NCBI RefSeq assembly: GCF_017114825.1
Contig: NZ_JADEVO010000009.1
Coordinates: 87,407-151,406 of the forward strand
DNA length: 64,000 nucleotides
DNA from: Pseudomonas gregormendelii
Lineage (GTDB): Bacteria > Pseudomonadota > Gammaproteobacteria > Pseudomonadales > Pseudomonadaceae
Direction: 5' to 3'
In this document: piece after piece, positions 51,545 to 60,284 of the stretch
Position numbering within the stretch: position 1 is the stretch's first letter
How the letters are laid out: each line of letters begins with the position of its first letter
The notes under the pieces: generated by a model
What the model was told of the DNA's origin: nothing
Databases searched by the model: none
Seen by the model: only the letters and a program-made list of their open reading frames with translations
Position numbers and translations under genes: made by a program

Positions 51545-52672
51545 ATGAACAAGCGCATCGACCTTTCACGCCGTACCTTCCTCAAGACTTCCGGCATCCT
51601 CGCAGGCACCGCGGCGCTGTGCGGCTTGCTACCGGCGAGAAGCTTCGCCGCTGCGGAAAAAGAACTGGTCATCCTGGCCTGGGCCGGTCACGCTGAGCCG
51701 GACATCGTTGCCGATTTCGAGCGCCAGTACGGGGTCAAGGTCCGGGCCAAGTACTACACCGGCGGCGACAACATGCTGGGGCTGATCTCGCAATCGCCGC
51801 CCGGCACCTTTGACCTGATCCTGTCCGATGCTGAATACGTGCAACAACTCAACGCTGCCGAATACATCGAGCAACTCGACCCGGCGGATTACCCCTTTGA
51901 TGATTTCTACCCCGAGTTCCAGCATTTCCCAGGGCACTGGCAGGGCGACAAGCTTTATTCTGTGCTGATCCGCTTCGGATTCCTGGGCATTGCCTACAAC
52001 ACTCAACTGGTTCCCGAAGCCAAGGTGCAAAGCTACGACCTGTTCTGGGACGAAAGCCTCAAGGGCAAGGTCGGGCACTTCGACTGGCACCTGCCCAACC
52101 TGGGCCAGATCAGCCTGCTCAACGGCAACGCGCGGCCTTACGACATCGACGCTGCGCATTGGCAAAGCGTGCAGCAGAAACTCATGAGCCTGCGCCCGCA
52201 GATCGGCGGCTTCTTCGATTATGGCGGGACCTTTTCCTCGCTGAAAAACGGCCAGGTGCATGCCATGTGCGGCATTGGCGACTGGATCACCGGGGTCCTG
52301 CAGCGCGCCGGCGCTCCGGTAAAAACCGTGTTGCCCAAGGAGGGCGGGCTGCAATGGACGGAGTCCTACTGCATCGCCCGAAAAGCCCACAGCCCGGACC
52401 TGGCGAAGAAGTTCATCCAGTACATCACCTCACCCCAGGGCCAGGTCAAGTCGGCAAAAATGGCCGCGTACCCCGCGCTTATTCCCAGCAAAAAAGGCTG
52501 GGAGTTGCTCAACCAGACCGATCTCGCCGAAGCCACGCGCCAGGGCATGGTGCTGGGACAGCGCAACGTCATGGATGACATCCGCGACGGCCGGATCAAA
52601 TATCGCGAGCTGCCGGTCCAGCAGAGCCTGGAAGACTGGAACGACTTCTGGTCGCAATACAAGGGTGCCTGA
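51545..52672 (+). CDS. ABC transporter substrate-binding protein, PotD-type, Tat signal
   Basis: 375-residue periplasmic binding protein of the spermidine/putrescine type. A twin-arginine signal (LSRRTFLKTSGILAG) precedes AAEKELVILAWAGHAEPDIV, so it is probably exported folded. It is first in a four-gene importer. Cargo is inferred to be creatinine or creatine because of the divergent crnA; polyamines are the alternative. The ATG at 51545 opens the Tat signal, so upstream codons are left out. Confidence 0.9.
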   Translation: MNKRIDLSRRTFLKTSGILAGTAALCGLLPARSFAAAEKELVILAWAGHAEPDIVADFERQYGVKVRAKYYTGGDNMLGLISQSPPGTFDLILSDAEYVQQLNAAEYIEQLDPADYPFDDFYPEFQHFPGHWQGDKLYSVLIRFGFLGIAYNTQLVPEAKVQSYDLFWDESLKGKVGHFDWHLPNLGQISLLNGNARPYDIDAAHWQSVQQKLMSLRPQIGGFFDYGGTFSSLKNGQVHAMCGIGDWITGVLQRAGAPVKTVLPKEGGLQWTESYCIARKAHSPDLAKKFIQYITSPQGQVKSAKMAAYPALIPSKKGWELLNQTDLAEATRQGMVLGQRNVMDDIRDGRIKYRELPVQQSLEDWNDFWSQYKGA

Positions 52673-52695
52673 CAAGACGCGTGGAGTAGGTGGCA

Positions 52696-53616
52696 ATGAT
52701 TTCAGACAAGTTGAAGACTTCACCGCCGGTACTGTCCGACAGCAGCCCCGCCATACGCCAGCGCACCACCAGGAAGGCCGTGCACGTGCCGTGGTTCGGG
52801 CTGTGTTTTTCGCTGCCGATCCTGATCTGGCAATTGGTTTTTTTCGTGTTTCCGCTGGCCTTCCTGGTGGCGATCAGTTTCTGGGTGGTGCGCAACTTTC
52901 GGATGGTACCGACCTTCGAGTGGCTGAACTGGAGCTACATGTTCAGTCGCGGGTTCTTCTGGGACGCTTATGTGCACACCCTGGCCATGGCGGCGGGCGC
53001 CACTGTACTGGTCAGCCTGGTGGCGTTTCCGTGTGCCTACACCATTGCCTTCAAGTTTCGCGATTCTGCCCGGCAGCTACTGGTACTGCTGCTGATCACG
53101 CCGTTTTTCACCAGCTATCTGGTGCGCACGTATTCGTGGCAGGTGTTCCTGAGCGACAACGGCATTCTCAACGCGGCGCTGGGGCTGCTCGGCATCGGCT
53201 CGGTGGCCATGTTGAACACCACCGTCGGCACCTATGTCGGCTACTTCACCCTGTGCCTGCCCCTGGTGGTGCTGCTGCAATTGTTCAGCCTGATGTACAT
53301 CGATCGTTCGTTGATCGAGGCCGCGCACAACCTCGGCAGCGGGCGTTGGCGCACCGTGCTGCTGGTGGTCATACCTTCGGCGCGGATTGGCATCGTCGTG
53401 GCGGCGCTGTTCTGTTTCATCCTGACCTTCGGTGATTTTGTCAGCCCGCTGTACCTGGGCGGCGGTCAACCACCGACCCTCAGTACCCTGATCACCGACA
53501 CCACCAAGTCCGGTCAGCAATGGCCCCGTGCAGCGGTGATTGCGACGGTCATGATCATCACGCTGCTGATCACGGCCTTTGCTGCGGTTCGCTTCGCTTA
53601 TCGGAGACGCCCATGA
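52696..53616 (+). CDS. ABC transporter permease, PotB-type
   Basis: 306-residue permease with six helices and a long N-terminal tail. The EAA loop is LIEAAHNLGSGRWRTVLLVV IPSARIG (near residue 210-235). GGAGTAGG precedes the ATG at 52696; GTG two codons earlier is in frame. It follows the binding protein by 23 bp and overlaps the next permease by 4 bp. Confidence 0.92.
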   Translation: MISDKLKTSPPVLSDSSPAIRQRTTRKAVHVPWFGLCFSLPILIWQLVFFVFPLAFLVAISFWVVRNFRMVPTFEWLNWSYMFSRGFFWDAYVHTLAMAAGATVLVSLVAFPCAYTIAFKFRDSARQLLVLLLITPFFTSYLVRTYSWQVFLSDNGILNAALGLLGIGSVAMLNTTVGTYVGYFTLCLPLVVLLQLFSLMYIDRSLIEAAHNLGSGRWRTVLLVVIPSARIGIVVAALFCFILTFGDFVSPLYLGGGQPPTLSTLITDTTKSGQQWPRAAVIATVMIITLLITAFAAVRFAYRRRP

Positions 53617-54401
53617 ACGAGCATCGCCTGATCAACTTCCTGCTGCGCAGTTTTGTCGTGTTGGTGTTTATGTTCATCTTCACGCCCATCGCCGGCAGCT
53701 TTGTGTTCTCGTTCAATATCGACCGCTTTCCGTCCTTGCCCCTGGGCGGTTTCAGCCTGCACTGGTACGAGGTCATCGCTGCGGATCCGGCAGTCTGGCA
53801 GGCGTTCAGGAACAGTCTGCTGGTGGGCGTGGTGGTGTCACTGGTTTCGACTCTATTGGGTTTCACTGCGGCCTATACCGACTTTCGTTACCAGTTTTTC
53901 GGCAAGTCGATCTACATGGCGCTCGCGACGCTGCCGCCGACCATTCCGGTGGTGATCATGGGCCTGGCGATGCTGGCGTTCCTTTCCCGGGTAGGTCTGT
54001 CAGGGTCGATCTACGCAGTGATGATCAGCCATATCGTGATGTGCACGCCGTTCGCCATGGCAGTCATCCGCATGCGTCTGGCGCAGATGGATCCCCATAT
54101 CGAGGCGGCGGCGTGGAACCTGGGAGCCAACCAGTGGAAGGCCATGCGCTTCGTGATCCTGCCATTTACTGCGCCGAGCATCTTAGCCGCGTTGTTCGTG
54201 ACCATGGCAGTGTCCTTCGACGAGTTCGCGGTGGCCTGGTTCGTCTCGGGCCTGAACGAGACCGTTCCGGTGCGCATCCTCAATACCTTGCAAGGCCAGG
54301 TGAGCCCGACCATCAACGCCATCGGCACGATTGTCTTCATTACCACCATGAGCCTGGTGATCTTCGCGCAGTTGCTGTTGATGCGTCGGCGCAACGCCTG
54401 A
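53613..54401 (+). CDS. ABC transporter permease, PotC-type
   Basis: 262-residue second permease, six helices, EAA loop HIEAAAWNLGANQWKAMRFV (near 165). MNEHRLINFLLRSFVVLVFM is the start, coupled to the upstream permease (ATGA overlap). Together they form the heterodimeric channel. Confidence 0.92.
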   Translation: MNEHRLINFLLRSFVVLVFMFIFTPIAGSFVFSFNIDRFPSLPLGGFSLHWYEVIAADPAVWQAFRNSLLVGVVVSLVSTLLGFTAAYTDFRYQFFGKSIYMALATLPPTIPVVIMGLAMLAFLSRVGLSGSIYAVMISHIVMCTPFAMAVIRMRLAQMDPHIEAAAWNLGANQWKAMRFVILPFTAPSILAALFVTMAVSFDEFAVAWFVSGLNETVPVRILNTLQGQVSPTINAIGTIVFITTMSLVIFAQLLLMRRRNA

Positions 54402-54446
54402 TCGCGACCAGCGCCCCTACACCCCTCCAACCCGAAGGACTACGCC

Positions 54447-55538
54447 ATGACTCAACCGCTGGTGGTATTTGATAACGTGGTCAAGCATTTCGGCAGCTAC
54501 CAGGCTGTCGAGCGGCTCAACCTGGAGATCTACAAAGGCGAATTCGTCGCCATCATGGGTTCCAGTGGGTGCGGCAAGACCACGACACTGCGCATGCTCG
54601 CCGGGCTCGACAAACCGAGCGAGGGCGAAATCCGCCTGAACGGCGAGCGCATCAATGACCTGTATTCCTGGCAGCGGGAGACGCCACTGGTGTGGCAGAA
54701 CCTGGCGTTGTTCCCATTTTTGAATGTACTGGAAAACGTCGAGTTCGGCCTGCGCATGCGCGGCATGGCCAAGGCGCAGCGGCGCAAAAAGGCGTTGCAC
54801 TGGCTTGAGCGTCTGGACCTCGGGGAGTTCGCCACTCGGGACATCAGCCTGCTGTCCGGGGGCCAGCGCCAGCGTGTGGCGCTGGCCCGTTCACTGGTCA
54901 CGGAACCGCCAATCCTGCTGCTCGACGAGCCATTGAGTGCCCTCGATGCGCACCTGAGTGTGCGCATGCAGGGGGTGCTCACCGGTCTGCAAAAGGACCT
55001 GGGTATTACCTTTGTCTACGTCACCCACAGTCAGTCCGAGGCCTTTGCGATGGCGGATCGCGTGGTGATCATGAGCCGTGGCCGGGTGGAGCAGATTGGC
55101 ACGCCCCAGGCGGTATTTGTTGAACCGCACAATCGCTTCGTGGCCGAGTTCGTCGGCGGCAAGAACATCTTCCCCGGCACGGTGGCAGGGTTCGACGACA
55201 GCGGTCTGGTGCGGCTGGAATCAGCGCAGGGTAGTTTCGTCGCAAGACTGCCGGAGGGAAAATCGGTGAGTGCGGGGGAGGCGGTCACGGTCTGTGTCAG
55301 CGCCGAGCATATCGAACTGACCACCCGGCCGGTGCGGCAAAATCGGCTGGCGTGCACTGTCGTCGGGGAGGAGTTCATTGGCTCGATGGTTAACGTGTAT
55401 CTCGAAGCCTGCGGCGGCCTGGAGCTGAAGGTGCAAAAGACCCATGCCGACTACAACCACCTGGGCGTGCATTGCGGGCAGAGCCTGTTCGCCGAGTGGG
55501 AGGGGGGGCATGCGCTGATTTTGCGCGATGGCAGCTGA
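54447..55538 (+). CDS. ABC transporter ATPase, PotA-type
   Basis: 363-residue ATPase. Walker A GSSGCGKTT (about 38-46), signature LLSGGQRQRV, Walker B LLLDEPLSALDAH, then the C-terminal TOBE domain from about 275. Typical of polyamine/Fe3+ importers. GAAGGA precedes the ATG, 45 bp after the permease. It closes the operon; no strong terminator follows immediately. Confidence 0.95.
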   Translation: MTQPLVVFDNVVKHFGSYQAVERLNLEIYKGEFVAIMGSSGCGKTTTLRMLAGLDKPSEGEIRLNGERINDLYSWQRETPLVWQNLALFPFLNVLENVEFGLRMRGMAKAQRRKKALHWLERLDLGEFATRDISLLSGGQRQRVALARSLVTEPPILLLDEPLSALDAHLSVRMQGVLTGLQKDLGITFVYVTHSQSEAFAMADRVVIMSRGRVEQIGTPQAVFVEPHNRFVAEFVGGKNIFPGTVAGFDDSGLVRLESAQGSFVARLPEGKSVSAGEAVTVCVSAEHIELTTRPVRQNRLACTVVGEEFIGSMVNVYLEACGGLELKVQKTHADYNHLGVHCGQSLFAEWEGGHALILRDGS

Positions 55539-55863
55539 CCCCGACTGGCGCCCTCTGCAGAAGCAAAGCTTGCTCGCTATCACCTTGGGCCAGTCGAAAT
55601 CCAAGCTGGCTGGCCGACTGTCAGCGCGCATTGGAGTACCCGGTCCTGACTGTGCAACAGTCAGGCGCAGACCGCAGTCAGTGTCCTGAATTCTTTTTAT
55701 TTACGTGGCTTTCAGACCACTTGTTGGGTCACCCGTCGGCGCGTTTGTCGCTCATCATTCTGTTGGAACTCCTGTTAATGCAGCTCCGTCATCTGAACTG
55801 AGGGCGGCTGCGAAACTGTCGTGGCGCACCCGAAAACGCATTTTTCGAAAGGCGAGGGACGTC
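55539..55863. other. Gap between the importer and the YqjD-like cluster
   Basis: 325 bp. The first part has CCTGACTGTGCAACAGTCAGG, an imperfect inverted repeat near 55646-55666. The second part holds a possible ECF-type promoter, listed separately. No convincing gene; a frame open through the end of it joins the next gene but looks non-coding before 55864. Confidence 0.55.
55765..55790 (+). promoter_or_regulatory. Candidate ECF-sigma promoter of the YqjD-like cluster
   Basis: GGAAC (55765-55769) and CGTC (55787-55790) are 17 bases apart, the layout of envelope-stress ECF-sigma promoters. Transcription would start about 65 bp before the first gene. The element is short, so chance is possible. 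Confidence 0.35.
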
Positions 55864-56502
55864 ATGAATATTCCAGACAGCAGGACTGAAGGCCAGAACG
55901 ATCATCAGGGCTCCGCAAGACCGGAGGCCGATTTTCAACATTTGAAGGAAGGCGTCACCGAGGCGCTCGGTGACGCGAGGCAACAAGCGGATGCGCAGTT
56001 CGGGCAGTACCGCGATACCGCTGCCGACCAGATCGAGGCATTGGCCAAAGGGGCAAAGTCCTTTGTCTCGGAGATCGAAGACAAGGACAGCCTCGGCATG
56101 TCCGACTACCTGGCCGACATGGCGGAATCCATGACCGGCCTGGCCGGTAATCTACGCGGCAAAAGCGCCGAGCAGTTGCTGCACGATGCGGCCGACCTGG
56201 CGCGCAACAATCCTGCCCTGTTCCTGGCAGGCAGCGTCGCGCTGGGCTTTGGCCTGTCGCGATTCCTCAAGGCTGGTACTGCTGCGGCCTATACCGCCAG
56301 CGCGCAACAGCCGTCAGAGAACAGCAGCTCTGCGCCTGCGCCCGGCGGCTTTGGTGCGCAGCGCCCGTACGAAACATCGGTCGCTGCGCACACCGGGCTG
56401 GACACCGGCATCACCCCGTCCGCGCCGGGCGAGCAGGACCATCCCACCGACTTTGCGACCCCGAAAACTCCAGGTTCGAATGACTTCAAGGGAGCACTGT
56501 GA
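55864..56502 (+). CDS. YqjD/ElaB-like membrane-anchored protein
   Basis: 212 residues. The N-terminal 130 are hydrophilic and helical (FQHLKEGVTEALGDARQQAD). A glycine-rich hydrophobic segment RNNPALFLAGSVALGFGLSR (near 120-140) looks like the tail anchor of YqjD/ElaB, which tether ribosomes to the membrane in stationary phase in E. coli. A Ser/Pro/Gly-rich tail follows. ATG at 55864 chosen over a longer open frame. First of three overlapping genes. Confidence 0.75.
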   Translation: MNIPDSRTEGQNDHQGSARPEADFQHLKEGVTEALGDARQQADAQFGQYRDTAADQIEALAKGAKSFVSEIEDKDSLGMSDYLADMAESMTGLAGNLRGKSAEQLLHDAADLARNNPALFLAGSVALGFGLSRFLKAGTAAAYTASAQQPSENSSSAPAPGGFGAQRPYETSVAAHTGLDTGITPSAPGEQDHPTDFATPKTPGSNDFKGAL

Positions 56503-56933
56503 TGAACAGAGAAAACCCAGATCTGCCGGGCGCACGCCCCGTACCCGTGGTTGAAACCGACGCTTCAGTCGTCGGCCTGTTGCGCCAATTGTCACGTGAG
56601 GTGCCGGCCCTGTTCACCAAGGAACTGGCCCTGGCCAAGGCCGAGCTGCAGGCCAGTCTCACTACGCTCAAGGCCGGCATTGCCGGGGTGGCCGGCGGGG
56701 CAATTGTGCTGCTGGCGGGCTTCATAATCCTGTTGATGTCGGTGGTCTACGGCCTGTCGATGGTGATGGCGCCCTGGCTCGCGGCACTGATAGTGGGCGT
56801 GGTGGTGATGATCGTCGGATTCGCCATGCTGCAGTCGGGTAAAAAACAATTCGAGCCATCCCACTTCAAGCCTGATCGCACCCTGGATGCCTTGAACAAG
56901 GACCAGGAAGCCCTGCGGAGGAAAGTCTCATGA
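56502..56933 (+). CDS. Phage_holin_3_6 / YqjE-like membrane protein
   Basis: 143-residue protein with two transmembrane helices (VAGGAIVLLAGFIILLMSVV and PWLAALIVGVVVMIVGFAML). Matches the family annotated as phage holin (PF07332), to which E. coli YqjE belongs; the name does not imply lysis. Overlaps both neighbours by 1-4 bp; GTG at 56499 is an alternative start. Confidence 0.82.
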   Translation: MNRENPDLPGARPVPVVETDASVVGLLRQLSREVPALFTKELALAKAELQASLTTLKAGIAGVAGGAIVLLAGFIILLMSVVYGLSMVMAPWLAALIVGVVVMIVGFAMLQSGKKQFEPSHFKPDRTLDALNKDQEALRRKVS

Positions 56934-57781
56934 AAAGCGAATTCGAACTGGAATCGGAAAAAAGCCCGGAAGCGATCGAGCGTGAAATCGATGCACAGCG
57001 CGCCAGCATTGGCAACATCGTCGATGCGCTGGAAAGCAAGTTCACCCCAGGCCAGATGTTTGACCAGGCGTGGGGCGTGATGCAAGGCAACGGCACCGCG
57101 TTCCTCTCCAACCTGGGTACCAGCGTGCGCAACAATCCGGTGCCCGCCGTGCTGACCTCCGTGGGGTTGCTGTGGCTGATGATGAGCCAGAATCGCCCCC
57201 CAAGCCCGAATGTCGGTTATCGCAGTGGCCCAGAGCACAGCAGGGTCGGCGAGTGGGCCGATGGCGTGTCGGACGGCATTGACAGCGCGCGGGACCGCTT
57301 GCACCACACCGCAGATTCCATGAAGGAAGGCTACCAGTCCGTCAAGGGCAAGGCCTCGCACCTGGGCGACAGCCTGGGGGCCGCCACTGACAACGTCAGT
57401 CACGCCATGCACGACGCCAGCGATCGGCTGGCACGCGGTACGCAGGCAATGGGGGATCAGTTCACACATATACTCAGGGAACAGCCGTTGATGGTCGCTG
57501 CGGCGGGCATCGCGATAGGCGCGTTACTGGGCGCAGCAATCCCCTCGACGGCCACCGAGCAACGTTACCTGGGCAAAACCAGCGCGGGACTGACGGACAA
57601 GGTCAAGCAGCAGGCGCGTGAAGGATTTGAAGCGGTGCGCGATACCGTCACCAAGACCACTGATCATGCCGATGCGCCAACGACCGCCCAGACGGATGTG
57701 AACAGGAGCGTCCCGAACGGGCAACAACGCGCAGCCTCCAGCGCTCCAGCGGACTTGTCCGGGGGGTTGGGTACTTCCTGA
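56930..57781 (+). CDS. DUF3618 / YqjD-like protein
   Basis: 283 residues. The N-terminal DUF3618 signature (KSPEAIEREIDAQRASIGNI VDALESK) is followed by a hydrophobic segment near 70-88 and a long helical stretch. A second YqjD-like anchor, LREQPLMVAAAGIAIGALLG, lies near 180-200. Third gene of the cluster; ATG overlaps the upstream stop. Probably an inner-membrane stress protein, by analogy. Confidence 0.82.
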   Translation: MKSEFELESEKSPEAIEREIDAQRASIGNIVDALESKFTPGQMFDQAWGVMQGNGTAFLSNLGTSVRNNPVPAVLTSVGLLWLMMSQNRPPSPNVGYRSGPEHSRVGEWADGVSDGIDSARDRLHHTADSMKEGYQSVKGKASHLGDSLGAATDNVSHAMHDASDRLARGTQAMGDQFTHILREQPLMVAAAGIAIGALLGAAIPSTATEQRYLGKTSAGLTDKVKQQAREGFEAVRDTVTKTTDHADAPTTAQTDVNRSVPNGQQRAASSAPADLSGGLGTS

Positions 57782-57798
57782 CAGCAGGTGTGAAAAAA

Positions 57799-57821
57799 GG
57801 GAGGCCTGCATCAGGCCTCCC
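57799..57821. terminator. Bidirectional terminator
   Basis: Perfect 10-bp stem GGGAGGCCTG / CAGGCCTCCC with CAT loop, between the DUF3618 gene and the opposite small gene. The A-run on its left makes it a good terminator for the minus-strand gene. Confidence 0.85.
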
Positions 57822-57844
57822 TCGATTTCGTGTCACACCTGTGG

Positions 57845-58087
57845 TCAGTTTCCATCGGCCACTTTGCGCTCTATCTCGTCGACCTTTTTCTGCAGCTCTT
57901 GGGTTTCCTGCTCCTTGGTGCGGGTGGAAGAGGGCGTGATGACTTCGTCCACTGCGCGGGTATCGTCTTCCGTGTCCGCCAGATCCCTCTGCACCACATT
58001 CACCGGCTTGCCGGACGAGTCCCTGGGCGGTGCGTTGGATGTCATGGGTGATTCGCCATCATTGCTGCGTTCATCATTGTCGTTCAT
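57845..58087 (-). CDS. Small hydrophilic protein of unknown function
   Basis: 80 residues, strongly charged, MNDNDERSNDGESPMTSNAP; the end TKEQETQELQKKVDEIERKV looks like a short coiled coil. GGAGG lies 8 bases before the ATG. No family recognised. Convergent with the DUF3618 gene across a shared terminator. Confidence 0.7.
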   Translation of the reverse strand: MNDNDERSNDGESPMTSNAPPRDSSGKPVNVVQRDLADTEDDTRAVDEVITPSSTRTKEQETQELQKKVDEIERKVADGN

Positions 58088-58179
58088 GTCGCATACCTCC
58101 ATCGGCTTTCACATTGGATGCAAGGGTGCAGGTCGAGTTCGGGATTTTTCATACCCGCTGACCGCCGGCCCCCGGTTAA

Positions 58180-58437
58180 TCAGGACGGCGTCGCCTCGGT
58201 CCAGTCGAGCTTGGCCGACTCGCGCCAGCGCACTTCGACGACGCCGTATTTTTCCGCCTGGGGCCTGGATACCACCTTGAGCGGCGGCCTTCCGGGTTTG
58301 GGGATGGGCGCTATGCCGGCATCACAGCTTGCCCAATGCCAGGCATCGCGATTGCTCATCACTTTTGCACGGATGATGAACGACCTCGGCTCCCCGTGGA
58401 GCAGGTATTCAATGATGTAGAGACCGGTGCTGTTCAT
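58180..58437 (-). CDS. Small conserved Pseudomonas protein (possibly DUF6555)
   Basis: 85 residues, MNSTGLYIIEYLLHGEPRSF, with AWHWASCDAGIAPIP in the middle and EKYGVVEVRWRES at the end. I recall a Pseudomonas family of this pattern (DUF6555) with no function. The start at 58437 has AAGGAGGG at good distance; a longer frame is rejected. Confidence 0.78.
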   Translation of the reverse strand: MNSTGLYIIEYLLHGEPRSFIIRAKVMSNRDAWHWASCDAGIAPIPKPGRPPLKVVSRPQAEKYGVVEVRWRESAKLDWTEATPS

Positions 58438-58577
58438 GAGGACCCTCCTTATGCTCATAGACAAAGGAGTGGTGGTGTCAGAAAAAATTCAAAGCAATTT
58501 CCCGGCGGCGTTAAGCGCTTATTTTCAGGAAAAAAAATGCACTTTATGAGGTTCTGGAGACTCCCTTTTCAAGCCGC

Positions 58578-59018
58578 TCAGCTGCAGATCAGCCTGACTG
58601 CCTTGGCGGCACGTTCCAGCTCCTGTTTGACGTCCACCGGTATTCGCTGCTTGCGCAAGGTTTGCTCCAGGAAGGCCTGGTTGCCCCGACTGTCGACTTC
58701 GGCATCAATGGCGGCGTCCTCGGCACCGATCGCCGTGGCGTGGGATTCCATCACCGAGTCAATCTCGACATTGCTCTTGGCGGCATCCAGGGCGCCGACG
58801 AGTTTCGCCACGTCCTCTTCTTCGGCCCTGGCATAGGCATCCACCGTCAAACCTGCCGCCAACGCCCGAGCCCGCACTTCGACTCCTTTTAACGCCTCCC
58901 TGGCTTCCCCGCAGCGTAATTCCTGAGTGTGGTTTTGCACATCGCGCCACTGCAGCAGTGAGTACGTCAGCGTGCCGACCATTGCCAGGGTGATACCGCT
59001 TATCAGGATCGGCTTCAT
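58578..59018 (-). CDS. Hypothetical exported or membrane-anchored helical protein
   Basis: 146 residues. One N-terminal hydrophobic segment (ILISGITLAMVGTLTYSLL) is followed by an acidic helical region with two cysteines (LRCGEAREAL and VRLICS), which might form a disulfide if exported. No family recognised. Divergent from the GlxA regulator at 59188. Confidence 0.65.
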   Translation of the reverse strand: MKPILISGITLAMVGTLTYSLLQWRDVQNHTQELRCGEAREALKGVEVRARALAAGLTVDAYARAEEEDVAKLVGALDAAKSNVEIDSVMESHATAIGAEDAAIDAEVDSRGNQAFLEQTLRKQRIPVDVKQELERAAKAVRLICS

Positions 59019-59187
59019 GGGTGGATTCTCGAGCGGATGCAAAAGGGCGCGCTATTTCTTTCAGGCATTCACAGCGTAGCACCGGGCAGCGAGGATCAGC
59101 GGCTTCAATATCTTTCCAGGTGCCGCCATTGCGCTTTCTCCATGCGGCCCATAACGTATTGGTTTTCGTTGCAAAGCAGGTCGACCA

Positions 59188-60201
59188 TTGATCGAAAGAC
59201 GCCAGTTCAGTGAAGGGTTAAAGGGCAAGAACCTTCGTTACCTGAATGACAACGCCAGCGCGACACCTCAAGTGGTGCGCTGCGGTTTCCTGCTGCTTGA
59301 GCATTTTTCGCTGCCGGCCTTCACGCAGGTGCTGGATACGCTCGTGACCGCCAATCTGCTGCGTCCAGGGGTGTTCACCACGCGCACCTTCGGCTTGAGC
59401 GACAGCGAAGTAGTCAGCGATCTGGGGCTGGTCATTCGCCCGGACGCTCGTCTCGACGGTTCAGCGATCAAGGGGCTGGACCTGCTGGTGGTGTGTGGTG
59501 GTTATCGAACCGAACTCAAGGCCAATGAAGCGTTTATTACTCAGCTCAAGGCCGCAGCGGAGCAGGGCGTGATGCTCGCCGGCTTGTGGAACGGCGCCTG
59601 GTTCCTCGGCAAGGCGGGCCTGCTCGAGGGCTATCGCTGCGCCATTCATCCGGAACACCGCCCGGCGCTCGCGGAGATCTCCCGGGCGACCCAGGTCAGT
59701 AGTGAACCCTACGTCATTGATCGCGACCGCCTCACGGCGTCCAGTCCTTCGGGCGCCTTTCACATGGCCCTGGACTGGATAAAAAGTCTTTACGATAAAG
59801 CCCTGGTCGAGGGTGTCGAGGACATCCTGGCCTTCGAGGAATCGCGTTACCGGCGAATCAAGCCGGCGGAGAACATCTGCGTCAGCGCGCCGTTGCGCGA
59901 GGTGGTCAAACTCATGGACACCAATCTTGAAGAGCCGCTGGAACTGGAGCAACTGGCGGTCTACGCCGGTCGTTCGCGGCGACAACTCGAACGCCTGTTC
60001 AAGGAGCAGCTGGGCACCACGCCGCAACGCTATTACCTGGAGCTGCGCATTACCGAGGCGCGCCGGCTGCTGCAGCACACCGAGTTGTCTCAGGTCGAAG
60101 TCCTGGTGGCCTGCGGGTTCGTCTCGCCAAGCCATTTCAGCAAGTGCTACAGCGCCTACTTCGGCTACCGGCCTTCCAAGGAAAAGCGCCTTGTGAAGTA
60201 G
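59188..60201 (+). CDS. GlxA-type AraC-family regulator
   Basis: 337 residues. DJ-1/PfpI-like domain (VRCGFLLLEHFSLPAFTQVL, then WNGAWFLGKAGLLEGYR) followed by the AraC HTH (ELEQLAVYAGRSRRQLERLF, then CGFVSPSHFSKCYSAYFG). The C-terminal half is very like the regulator at 47918; the N-terminal half differs. The first codon in frame is TTG at 59188; no ATG occurs before the domain, so the start is uncertain. It lies 83 bp before the efflux genes on the same strand, perhaps controlling them. Confidence 0.87.
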   Translation: MIERRQFSEGLKGKNLRYLNDNASATPQVVRCGFLLLEHFSLPAFTQVLDTLVTANLLRPGVFTTRTFGLSDSEVVSDLGLVIRPDARLDGSAIKGLDLLVVCGGYRTELKANEAFITQLKAAAEQGVMLAGLWNGAWFLGKAGLLEGYRCAIHPEHRPALAEISRATQVSSEPYVIDRDRLTASSPSGAFHMALDWIKSLYDKALVEGVEDILAFEESRYRRIKPAENICVSAPLREVVKLMDTNLEEPLELEQLAVYAGRSRRQLERLFKEQLGTTPQRYYLELRITEARRLLQHTELSQVEVLVACGFVSPSHFSKCYSAYFGYRPSKEKRLVK

Positions 60202-60284
60202 CGTTGAAGCGCGCCCCGGAGGAACTCCGTTGGTCTCGGCTTTCTGTGGCTATGCTTGACTGACCGTCGCATCGGAAGACATCC

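Noticed and set aside
54447..55538. Fe3+ importer (FbpC) as an alternative for the ATPase
   Set aside because: The binding protein and both permeases are of the polyamine type and the neighbours concern creatinine, so iron is unlikely.
55646..55666. Imperfect palindrome CCTGACTGTGCAACAGTCAGG as a terminator
   Set aside because: Not followed by a T-run and about 110 bp past the last gene; could be a site but gives no basis for a call.
56502..56933. Prophage lysis cassette, suggested by a holin-family protein
   Set aside because: No endolysin, spanin or other phage gene nearby; the YqjE-like context explains the family name.
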